Of a stretch of 64,000 nucleotides of DNA, positions 22,586-33,025 are shown in pieces. Below the pieces are notes generated by a model that saw only the letters and a list, made by a program, of their open reading frames with translations, was not told where the DNA came from and did no database searches. The position numbers and the translations under genes were made by a program. How positions within the stretch are numbered: the first letter of the stretch is position 1; the number at the start of each line of letters is the position of its first letter. Source of the stretch: Poecilobothrus nobilitatus (lineage: Eukaryota; Arthropoda; Insecta; Diptera; Dolichopodidae); NCBI GenBank assembly GCA_947095535.1, contig OX352773.1, forward strand, positions 85,160,670 through 85,224,669, in the 5' to 3' direction.

Positions 22586-23223
22586 TAGTACGTTCACAAA
22601 CACTTGATTTTTAGTAATCGAGATGATTTCGAAAATTAAGTTGATTTCGTTCTCTTTTTTTCTTGATTTCCCATACATTTTTCAAAAATTTATCTGTCAA
22701 AGAAAATCAGCTGGTTACTTGATTTTCTGAAAATCACCTCAAAATCACGTTGTTCCTCCATGAATTTTCGATTTTTTTTTTCGATTTTAGATTATTTTAA
22801 AAAACTTTTCATAACCCTTGCTTTTTTGAATTTGTTGTCAAAAATCAAAAAAAAATTTTGTTGATAGCAGCAGATTCAAAAAGGAAATATTTTTTATTGT
22901 GTAGACGGAAAAATAAAAATGGAAAAAATATATAAAAAAAAATTTAATTCAAATGAGAATTCCATTAAATTGTTAATTTCCAAATCTATTTTAAATTTTT
23001 TTAAATATTATTTTATTTATTTACTTTTAACAATAACTTAACTTTAACAATAACTTTTAACTTTTTATTCATATTTTAATTTTTTATTTACTTGAAACAA
23101 TAATATAAACAAAAATATGTCAAATTACATTCTTGATTTTCAAAAACGGTTTGTGAACGCTTGACATTTTACTTGATTTTGTACATGATAATCAACTCGA
23201 TTTCGGAGTTTGCGAATATACTA
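22586..23223. mobile_element. 638-bp MITE with TTA target duplications
   Basis: The left end tagtacgttcacaaac and the complement of the right end tagtatattcgcaaac are inverted repeats (13 of 16 identical). TTA flanks both sides (22583-22585 and 23224-23226). Inside, gattt and aaatc words recur in both orientations (tcgagatgatttcgaaaatt; ttgattttctgaaaatcacc). TTA/TWA duplications fit the PIF/Harbinger superfamily, but the termini differ from the Harbinger element at 63.2 kb, so it is not that element's derivative. No coding capacity. Confidence 0.7.
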
Positions 23224-23234
23224 TTACACACTAA

Positions 23235-24800
23235 TAAGGTATTTTTGTTATTTCATTTGACATTTTGACATAAATAAATTTTTAAGTTGATTTTAACTGT
23301 TGGTTGTTTTTGTTTAGTTTTGTAATTGATGCAAAAAAATCGAATTTGATGCACAATCGAAAAATCGTGCTCGAAAATTGGGTTCATCGAATTCGTTCTT
23401 GCAAAAAAAGTCGTTGAGGCCATTTGTATGATGTTTTATTCAAAACTTAATTGTATCGATTGCACTTCACATTAAATAAAAATATTTGAATTTCCTTAAC
23501 AATTAGTGTGTTTCTTTTTTAAAAGAAATCATATCACTCAAATTGGAAAACCCTATACAATGTACTTCAATAAAAGATTTTGTAGTAGAAAATGAATAGT
23601 ACAAAATATGAGTAGTACAATTTCGTTGATACAAAATAGTAGAACGAGTAGAACGAAAGTTTCTGTTGAGGTAAAAAAAAGGTTTGTAGTATAAAGTAAA
23701 AAGAGTAGAACGAAAATTTGTGGAGTTGATAACGTAAGGCTACCAACTACCAGCGATCGCTGAAAACCTTACGCTGACAATTATATATGAAATAATTTAA
23801 AAAATATTAAAAACCTAAATATGAAAATTAAAATAGTGATTGCAAATTGTAAATTTAAATAATTAAAATAAAAACAAATCAAATAATTAATAAAATTACT
23901 TTTATTTTGTATGGACTTATGTTCGCATTATGTTTTAAATTATGCGCGTTTAGTTAACTAAAGAGCTTTAAAATTATTAAATCGCTTGAAGAAATTTATT
24001 GCTAAACCGTTTTTTTTACAAGCGCTTAAGTAAATCGCTTTATAGATTTTGCAGCATAAAAAATAAAGCATAGGTTTTTTATGCCGCAAAATTTATAAAG
24101 CGACATTTAATTTGACAGAAAATTATCTTTTTTATTTCTCAATTTTTTTTTTGTTTTATAACAAAACTTTGTAAGTATTTTGATTTTTGATATAATTTTT
24201 GTATTAAAAAAAAAACAAAAATTGACAAATAAAAAATTTTGTTGCAGAACGTTCAGTACAATTTTTTTGTTTATTGTACGTTCTTCTATTATTGAAGTTT
24301 GATTTTTTTAACGTTCTCAATTTTTAAAAATAATGAAGTAAATTTTAAAAATTTATAAAAAGTATCAAGGCGGCGTGGTTGTCTTGACTTGAATTAAAAT
24401 TATAACTAATAAACAGTATTTGGTTCTGGTAAGTTCTAACGATATAAAATCAAATATATACTGCGTATTAAATTTGAATTTGAAAATAAGTTCTTTCTGT
24501 TAATAATTTTGATAATAATTTAATAATTTTGTTTAAATAATTTTAAATTATATCGTTGATTATTTGTCTGTTAATTTTAATTTGATTTCACTTATAAAAA
24601 ACAGTATGGTATCATATTTTTAATTGAAGTTCGTATATTATTGTAACTTGAAAATAGTCATTTAACTTAATTTGAATTTTTTTGATTTGTTGTTACTTTT
24701 ATTTACAGTTTGGAAATTGTTTGAAAACATTAAAATTATAAAATCGATTAATATATCGACATATATGATATAAACTAAAAATTAGAATTAGTTTCCTCGT
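23235..24800. other. A+T-rich DNA with short palindromes
   Basis: No gene is seen. 23499-23555 shares a 50-bp motif with 60735-60788. A tract at 23580-23715 repeats agtagaacgaaa-type words. A small inverted repeat gaacgttcagtacaat/attgtacgttc lies at 24247-24286. Confidence 0.5.
24031..24109. repeat. Near-perfect hairpin, arms about 34 bp
   Basis: The left arm is taaatcgctttatagatttt continuing gcagcataaaaaa. The right arm complement is taaatgtcgctttataaatt continuing ttgcggcataaaaaa. The loop is about 11 bp. It may be a foldback element end or a cruciform-prone sequence. Confidence 0.75.
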
Positions 24801-25909
24801 TTCTGCTAGAATGTTATAATTACTCTGACAGACATACCGCTCCAAACTTAAGTCAAGAACTCAAAAGAATTAGCGATGAGTGGGATGTATCGAACAAAAT
24901 ATTAGCTGCAACAAGTGACAACGTAAATAACATTAAAGCTGCGATTAAGCTTTGCAAATCTAAGCAAATACCTCGCTTTGCTTATACTCTATATCTGATT
25001 GTGCAAACAGCATTAGAACCAATTAAAGCAACACAAAATCAAATTAAGTCAACTGTTGAAGGACTCCTGCGAAAAGAGTGCTTAGGCAACTGAGAGGCCT
25101 AAATCAATCCAGGAAAAATTGGGCGAACATATTTTAAAACTTAAACATGACGTTTCCACATGACGGAATTCAACTTATGACATGTTTGAAAGAATATTAA
25201 AGGTTAGAACTAGTTTAATGTCCACCGTAACGATTTATTACACTGAAATCGAAAATATAAATGGTGAAGATATAGACATTTTAACCAAGGCTTCTGAATT
25301 ATTATCATTTTTTAAAGACGTTACATAGGAAATGTCTTCAGAAAAGAATGTTACTATACCTGAAGTGATTTTAATTTCAAAAGCATTGAAAAAAAAGCAG
25401 AAATGTTTCAAATGTAGGTTGTCATCCTCAAAATGTAAAAAACATGGCCAATATTCTAATGGAAGAATTAAATAAAAGCTTTCAATTTTACCATTTTAGC
25501 TGAAAGCACACTTTTAGATCCACGTTTCAAAAAATATAGATTTAATAACGAATTTTCCTACCAAAGAGCGTGCAATAATTTGAAGCAGTTAGCTACCACA
25601 ATTCATTTACGAAGTCAGTATGAAACTGAAGATATAGAAGAAACTATTGGGCATTCATGATAGAGAAACAAAAAATGTATCTAAAAATCAAATCCTAAAG
25701 CGATAGGTCATTATTACCGATGATGGCAGGAACATAAAACTGTATATCCCCACCTTTATGAAATCGTGAAAAAAAGAATATGTATACCTGCAACTTCTGT
25801 ACCATCAGAGAGGGCATTTTCCAAATCTGGCCATTTAATAAACGATAGGAGAAATAGTTTGAGTGGTAGTAAAGTTGCTAAAATAATGTACCTAAATTAT
25901 AACATGTAA
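24800..25909 (+). pseudogene. hAT (ZBED-like) transposase C-terminal half
   Basis: The translation starts FLLECYNYSDRHTAPNLSQE then LKRISDEWDVSNKILAATSD (the second catalytic region of hAT enzymes), NNIKAAIKLCKSKQIPRFAY, TSLMSTVTIYYTEIENINGE, LAESTLLDPRFKKYRF, and ends with the hAT dimerisation block ATSVPSERAFSKSGHLINDR then RRNSLSGSKVAKIMYLNYNM and TAA at 25907-25909. hAT transposases cut and paste DNA and dimerise through this C-terminal region. Several stops and frameshifts are present (for example near 25100, 25160, 25327 and 25660). The N-terminal half including the BED finger is missing; upstream DNA is unrelated, so the copy is 5'-truncated. Confidence 0.85.
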
Positions 25910-26369
25910 ACACTGCTACTTAAGAAGCTTTTATAAAAAAATTTAAAAGATAATTTTTTAAATGCAATTTATGAATGAAAACATTATATTTTAAAATATT
26001 TTTCTTTAATGAATTATGTAAAAAAGATGCGACTTTAATTTTGTCTTTGGCCCAAATTAAATAAAGTAAATGGTTTTTGTGTTATTTCAAGATTTATAAT
26101 AGTTGGCCCCTTATTTTTTTACATAAGACTACCTGTAAATTTGTTAAAAGCTGGCCCCGTATTAAGCTTTTACTCTCTGCAGTTCATGGCTGGATATTTG
26201 ATGTGAGTGTCGCTAAAACTACTAACAATGTGAACAGTAGTAACTTATTCTCTTTGTAAAAAATAAATAATTTAAGATTTGAACTGATGCAAAAACTAAA
26301 AGAGTGCAAAAATAACGAGCAACAATTCAATGTAATCTCAGAGCTTACGATTAAATATTTATATAGTCA

Positions 26370-26620
26370 ACATGATTAATACTACTAATAATTTTAAAAT
26401 TATCATTTGGAATGCATGTGCATTTTAAAAAAAAACTTTTGATTTTTTTAATTTTATGATATCTATTAGCTAATAATATCCGAGTCGGCTTATTATGTGA
26501 AAGATGGCTTGAATCAGAAAACAAACTCTCATGATAAATTTATTGTTTATAGAAATGATCGTTTTTCTGGTTAAGGTGCACTAATTGTATAGAGAAAGAA
26601 TGAAAGGAACTTAAAATATT
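26370..26620 (+). pseudogene. LINE endonuclease N-terminal fragment
   Basis: Reads NNFKIIIWNACAF at the start, and further on KFIVYRNDRFSG and GALIV. This matches the opening of apurinic-like endonuclease domains of non-LTR ORF2 (kIi.WNanGi ... yR.DR..GGala/v). Only the first 80 or so residues remain, with stops. The following RT domain is absent. Confidence 0.5.
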
Positions 26621-26829
26621 ATAAGAATAAAAATTAGAAAAAACAATTTTAACCATAACAATACGCCTTATATTGTACCTTTACAAGACTCAATACTTAT
26701 ATTTCAAAGATTTTTCTGTACAATTTATTTGCAATTTTTCTTATAGTAAACCTATTAAAAAGTACATTGAATAAAATTTCATAATGAAAAAATTATTCTA
26801 ATTTAAAATCATGATTTTCTAATTTAAAA

Positions 26830-27700
26830 TCATGATTTCTATCTTCCTATATTTTAGTATAAGTTTGCTCAAAAAATTTTTTTGGACCACCCTCTGTTTA
26901 TGAGCTACTAGGGCTCATAAAAATTGAAAATTTGCTATTTTTAAATACCTGTAACTTAGGAACCTGAACACATTTTACTTCTGCAAGATATAAAAATTAA
27001 AGCTACAATAATATATTTTTACGTGTGTTAAAGGTTTATTTTAGTTGTAAAGGGTTCCAAAGTTGCATCTCTTCAAAATTGCGAAAAAGCCCCATTTTCA
27101 GATGTATATATTTCAGGCTCTGCGTAATAGTTTTGCAATCTGAAACCGCCAGAAGATCGAAAATTTTATTATCTATATAAAACCAAATCAAAATTATGTA
27201 ATACTTTGTAATTTACGATTTAAATTTATCGTTATGTGCAAACCACATTTTGTATGAAATTTCTTTTTCCGTAACTTCCGGCACGCCTTTAGATAGGAAC
27301 CTGAAATTTTGAGACATGAAAGAACTTTTAGAATTAGTATAAGTTTCTTCAGAAAATTTTTTGGTAGCACCCCCTCTTTAAGAGTTATTACGCCTCAAAA
27401 ATTGAAAATTTGCTATTTTTAGACACCTGTAACTTAGGTACCTGTACAAATTTTTCTTCGGCAAGACATGAAAATTAAAAGTTTAATAATATATTTTTAC
27501 ATGTGTTAACGGTTTTTCGTATTTATATAGGGTTCCGCACTTACAGCCCCTTAAAATTCCAGAAAACTCCTATTTTCACGTTTTTTCTTATTACATGAAA
27601 TTTTAAAATTTTTGTGTAAGACACACTTCTAAATAGTTTGTATTGAGTTTTGGAAATGTGCGCTTTTAAAAACCGTTGGTTTACATTCTACCTTGTTTTT
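26830..27700 (+). repeat. Modular repeat D, two tandem modules
   Basis: Two degenerate copies of a module of about 440 bp. Each contains aaattgaaaatttgctattt, cacctgtaacttaggaacct, aataatatatttttacatgt, taacggtttt and a block with ttacagccccttaaaattc. The same ordered words recur at 30600-31060 and 38580-38880. Non-coding. Confidence 0.75.
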
Positions 27701-28017
27701 ATAGTTGTCTATATAGTAGGCACTACATATATGCCAAAATTAATAAAAATAAAATATTTCGTTTTGTTGATTTTTTTTGTACTTCTTACTTATACAAAAT
27801 TTAAAAATAAAAAAATATGAGTATACAAGATATATCTAAAGTTTTAGATTTATTATTAACACTGTTGCAGGCATATGAATGTTTGCAAAAATTATTTTTA
27901 AAAATTCTTGTATCAAAATTAAGATTGGTTCAAAAAAGTTTTTTAATTACATATTTGAGTTTTTAAGTTGAATTATTAAGATTTTTACTATTTTAAAAAT
28001 AGAAAATTAAGATTCGT

Positions 28018-28350
28018 TTAAAAAAGTTTTTTAATTATTTGCTTACGTTTATTGTAAAATTGAGACCCACTGTTTAAAGGGCACATTAATAGCACCAATG
28101 CATTTTGGCATTCCCGATTTCTGGAAATACTTTGTGCTGACATTTTCAAGATCCGTGATATTCGGGAAAATACAGGTAAATCGGCGATAATTTTTCCCAA
28201 TATGCTGTACAAGTTTCATATACTATTTTGCGGAAGGTAGAATTTCCTATAGCAAATTTTGAGTAATAAATTACTCTCGGGCAGCCATGTGCTAAATATC
28301 TACAACAACCTAAAATCTTGAAAATAATTGTAGCTTCAAATAATTAAATT
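28018..28350 (-). pseudogene. PIF/Harbinger nuclease fragment
   Basis: The minus strand reads YSKFAIGNSTFRKIVYETCT, AYWEKLSPIYLYFPE and, after frame changes, ISRNRECQNA (other frame GMPKCIGAIN) and MCPLNSGSQFYNKRK. The order STxxRIV, the pre-nuclease IYL.P, FPxCIGAIDxxHI and NSGSQFYNRKG matches Harbinger (DDE_Tnp_4) nucleases. The key aspartate of the CIGAID box lies in a shifted, altered segment. It covers about a third of a usual 350-residue nuclease. It is unrelated by position to the Harbinger gene at 63.2 kb. Confidence 0.7.
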
Positions 28351-28589
28351 AACTTACATTATTGTCAATAAAGGTCTAAATTCAAGACAAAGGCTTTTTC
28401 TTATCGACTTTTTCATAAGTCTTTCCTTGAGTAAATTTAATAATAAAGGGTCTTTCAAATTGAGTTTTCAAAAGTAGCCTGGGTAACACATTTTTTATTT
28501 TATTTTATTTTTATTTTTATTTTATGAAAATAGTCGTTCTGTAAGAAATGTATTTCGCAAATTACGAAATGACATAATCATTCAACTGA

Positions 28590-29060
28590 GCAACAAATTG
28601 TGCGGAAATTTCAAGAAACTGGTGCAGTACAAGATCGAGAAAGACATCAGTATACTCGTGTCGGGCGTGCACAAGAAAATATTGGTGCTGTGAGTGCTAG
28701 TGTTACAGCCGACCCCACCATGTCAATTTCCCGACGTTCACAACAATTGGAAATTTCTCAGTAAACTATATGGCGTATTATGCACAAAGATTTAGCGTTG
28801 AAGGACTACAAAGTTCAATTGACACAAGAACTGCTGCCACAAGATCATTCCATGCGTCGGGACTTTGCCAATTAAATACTAGAACAAAACGGTGATTTTT
28901 CAAAAGAAAATCATCTTTTCCGACGAAGCACATTTCGAGATTGATTGCTACGTTAATATACAAAACTGCCATATTTGGGAGAGGAACATCCTCGGGTGAT
29001 CCAATAGAAGCCAACGCATCCACAAAGAGTCACTGTTTGGTGTTACAGTTTGAAGACAAA
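28590..29060 (+). pseudogene. mariner/Tc1-like transposase fragment
   Basis: The plus strand reads EQQIVRKFQETGAVQDRERH, SASVTADPTMSISRRSQQLE, ISQ with a stop, TIWRIMHKDLALKDYKVQLT, QELLPQDHSMRRDFAN, then KIIFSDEAHFEIDCYVNIQN, CHIWERNI and KPTHPQRVTVWC. SDEAHF is the first catalytic aspartate of the DDE/D triad and the VTVWC block normally precedes the second. The sequence ends just after it. Helix-turn-helix and linker are present. In-frame stops (after EISQ and RDFAN) and two frameshifts are clear. This is a second, different IS630-type relic from that at 7011-7407. Confidence 0.85.
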
Positions 29061-29064
29061 AATT

Positions 29065-30235
29065 ATATCAGTCTAAAAAATTCATACAACATTTAGCATA
29101 TATTCAAGTTTGATTTAATAAGTTTAACTAAAACCATTTTTCAAAAAGACATTCACCTAATGCTATTTGACAAAAAAGACTTATAGCAAAATGTCACTTT
29201 CAAAAAAGGTTTGGCGAATTGTCTAATTATTTCAGATCGAAATTTACAAAATGTCTCTTTTGGCACAAAATATTAGGCATAATGGCGTTTTGCAAATGCA
29301 ATAAACCAGTATCGTAACATAAACGATATTAATTATGTTTTAATATAAAGAAAACAAAAATTATATTTAACTTGCTGTTAAAAATTCTCTTCAAAAAACA
29401 ATAATAATTTTTCTTTCTTTCTTTTTTGTTTTGTCTTTTATTCAATATCCTTCTTCAAAGATTAAATACTTTACTTAATTAGTTATTCTTTGTGTTCTGG
29501 TCAAGAAAGTTTTTCATTAAAACAATTTTTTTCTTTTCAGTTAAAGATGAAATAATACACATAAAAATTCAAGAAAATTAAATTACATATTAAAATACTA
29601 CCCGGAAAAGTTATACTATAGTATTTTGGTGGTTAAATTTTTACACAATCAATATGATATTATGATAAAATTGTATTTGAAATAAAACGGAAGGACTGTT
29701 AAGACCAAGTTTATCACCTGAACAAGAAAAAAAGAAAGAACTTTATTAAGTTAGTTAATTAAACTACACATTAGAAGGTAATGGACAAATTTTAATTGGT
29801 TTGTTTAAACATAATAAAACTGTTGTCCTTCTTCATGTATATATTTTTAAACTTGTACATTTAATAAAAAGTAATTAATAATTCTACTTTATTTGAACTT
29901 TTTGATTTGCTTTGTTTGTTTGATTTTTATTTTATTATTCGCAATATAAAAACTAATTTTTCAGTTTATTTTGAGTATAGTTATAACTTCTGCAAAACTT
30001 AAATAAAAAATGATTTGTAATTTAATATTTACAGACAAAATAGGAGCTAAGTTCTTTTCTTTTTATAGCACAAAGAAAAGAACAGAATTAATAAATTACT
30101 AGTTAAAAAAGTTACCACTCAAAGACTATTTAAAAATTAAAGATAAAATTTATATTATGGTATTTGATGTATCATAACCACATTGAACATAATAATTGTT
30201 TTTCCGTTGTACTCTTACTAAAAACTTTTCACAAA
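29065..30235. other. A+T-rich DNA, weak repeated phrase
   Basis: 29100-29300 repeats phrases such as aaaatgtc(a/t)ctttt and gcaaaatg in both orientations, possibly an old repeat. The rest is simple A/T-rich DNA with no coding signal. Confidence 0.45.
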
Positions 30236-30239
30236 GTTT

Positions 30240-31500
30240 TTATATTGTTTGTACCTGTCTACTGCATTTTATACTTGATCGGTTGATATCCGACCAAAAC
30301 TTCGGGTAGCTCTAGAACACCTAACTTTTAGATCCCCACATTTTTTTTGAAATAGAGCCATGCAATTTTAACTGCTGATAGCTATCATAAAAATATTAAT
30401 TTTATTAACAACTTTTTTCTGTAGCCCCACCCGTTACGGATCTACAGCCCCCAAAGTTCTGAAAAGCTCCATATTTAAATTGTTATAACACAAGTTATAA
30501 AAGGTATATTTTCAATTTGGAAAAACCAAACGATTACTGCTTATATTAGCTTTAAAAATATATATACAATAAATATATACTTGTAGCATACGGTGTCTTA
30601 ATTTACCGTTATGCGAAACTTAAATTTTGCAAAATTCTTGACTCCTGTTATCTTCCAAACGGTTTAAGTTGACATTTTGAGATAAGTTAGGCCTTTGAAA
30701 ATAAGTATGAGTCATTTCAGAAAATATTTTTGTATCGCCCCGTGTTTAAGAGCTATTAGAGCTGAAAAATTGAAAATTTGCTATTTTTAGGCATCTGTAA
30801 CTTAAGAACCTGTACAAACTTTTTTTCGGCAAGAGATAAAAATTGAAGCTCCAGTAATATATTTTTACATGTGTTAACGGTTTTTCTTAGTTATATAAGG
30901 TTCCGGACTTACAGTCCCTCAAAATTTCAGAAAAGTCCTATTTTCACATTTTTTCATATTACTAAAAAACTTCTTAAATTTTCAAATTTTTGTACAAGCC
31001 ACAATTCTAAACAGTTTGTATTGTCTTTTGGAAATGTGCGCTTATAAACACCGTCGGTTTATATATAAATAAAACATATAACGGGTGCTTGAAGAATTTA
31101 TATTTATATGATGTTAGTATATACTTATATAACTCATGTTTATTTATATATCATATATGTCACTGATGAATATAATACATATAATACATATGTATAGTAT
31201 AAATTATTATACATTTGCCGCTTAGTATTAAATAGTACTATAGCATATTTGGAAAAGTTTTGGATTGATAAACGTTATGTGGAAGGTTAGAATCTGCTTT
31301 TGAAGAATGTACAAACATATAGTTTGAATATGTGTACAACCCATAGATCTAGAAGATATAAAATTACCCTAAATTATTTTAAAATACTAAAAAATTAAAA
31401 AAATAATATTATAAGAAGAGTGACAGACTATGAACATACTAACGGTTCGTACGGGTATCTAAGAGTTGACAAAAGCAACTGTATTCTTCCTCGTTTTTTT
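30240..31500 (+). repeat. Composite repeat D plus A, uninterrupted copy
   Basis: Starts with gacc aaaacttcgggtagctc, continues tagccccacccgttacggat, atacggtgtcttaatttacc, gttatgcgaaact, the D module, atataacgggtgcttgaag, then the A segment ending gtacgggtatctaagagttg and acaaaagcaac. It aligns collinearly with 38230-39140 plus 40945-41240 and so shows that those two pieces were once joined. Confidence 0.85.
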
Positions 31501-31509
31501 TTAATTTGG

Positions 31510-33016
31510 GCGGACTTTTAATAATTCAACTACTAAATCAACTATCTTAAAACATATGAGTTACGGCTATTTTAATTTTCTCATTAAATTTTGAAACCAG
31601 TATTCTTATATGAATTTTATTATTGCGGATTTCAAGGAGGGGTAATTTCTCCCTTAAATAAGGGGTTTTTCAGTTTGAACAAAAAACTCCAACAATTTAA
31701 TAAAAAAAAACTTTTATAGAAAATATGAGAAATAAGACCCCGGGGTGTTATTTTCCATTAAATGTGAAATAACGCTCCGAAAGTATTATTTTATGACGCG
31801 ATTTTGTAGAACGAGATTTTGAAAACCGAGATTTCGTATCGCTTCGAAAAATTATATGTTGCTTTCATAAAATTTAAGTTAGGCCTTGTGTAAGTATATA
31901 CAATAAGTATATACTATAAGTATATACAAAAGAAAATCATTATTATTATTGTTGTTATAATATTTTATTTAATTTCTTTGAACTTTATACAAACTTTTTC
32001 AAATAAAGTTTAAAAATATATCCAAAAACACCTATTATAGGTTATTACACTTATTCATCTATAATAAGTTCACCTATTCAACATATCTAATAGGAAAAGG
32101 AGGAAGGTTTGCCCTTCAGAACAGTACAAAAGAGAATAACAAAGAAAAATTTCAAGTTTTAATGAAGTGGAACTACTTTTTAAGGCATATTATGTATGAC
32201 ATATTACATTTATTCAATATTCATAGTGCTTTTCAAAGATAGCGATTTTACTAAAATCTTGTAAATATTTTGTTTGAGTTTAAGCATTGATGTTTATTTC
32301 ATTGAAACGAGAAAGAATGTTTGTTTCTGTGCGTATGATCAATGCACATTTTAAACTAAATAAATTTTTGCTCCATAAATAATTTTAACATTTACGTATA
32401 TTTCACGTTTAGTTAATTAAATTTCAGAAATAAATTTATTAAATATCTTTTAAATAATAGCATTTAACTTTAAGAATTGAATCTTTTTTAAATCAAAAAC
32501 AACTGAAGTCACAGAGAAAATATTTGTTTTTTTTTTCAGTCTGGAAATATAAGAAACTCATCAATACAAAATGAGAAAAATAAATAAAATTAATATTTTT
32601 CGAACCCATATTTATTTATTTTCTAATAAGAAAACATATCCCATTTCATATTAAATCTTATACACTTTTTCTCCCACATATATTTTCATTATTGTTTCCC
32701 CTACAAAGTTACATTTGTTCAAGAGGGTTCAATAGAATTTATATGTATTATACAAAATATACCACAGACAGACACGATTTACACAGACGTATTAAAAGTA
32801 AACAAAACTGAATAAATTACTTTGCTTTTATTGAATAATGGATAAATGGTTATAATATACATGTAGTCCCACTATACCTAAACCCATTAAATAAAAAGAA
32901 GGTAAAAGCGATTCTACATACACTTAATATGTTTGAGTCCCAATAAACAATCTTTAAGTGACATTCAAATTATTGCAAATAAATCACTATTTATTAATTT
33001 AATAAAATCATCATCA
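31510..33016. other. A+T-rich DNA, small repeat traces
   Basis: Near 31795-31830 tgacgcgattttgtagaacg then agattttgaaaaccgagatt resembles the 19.5-kb tandem. A pair cctattataggt and cacctatt lies near 32030-32080. No gene is seen. Confidence 0.45.
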
Positions 33017-33025
33017 TCAACATTG

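Noticed and set aside
22586..23223. MITE as a derivative of the Harbinger element at 63.2 kb
   Set aside because: Terminal sequences (tagtacgttc against ggtttccatatgcg) do not match.
16455..25909. BED-finger half (16.5-17.0 kb) and hAT C-terminal half (24.8-25.9 kb) as one split gene
   Set aside because: The N-terminal half resembles a different hAT subfamily from the ZBED-like C-terminal half, and the intervening 7.8 kb holds independent elements.
26077..26259. 60-residue plus-strand frame downstream of the hAT relic
   Set aside because: It begins after the natural hAT stop, shows no family motif, and probably lies in the element's 3' non-coding part.
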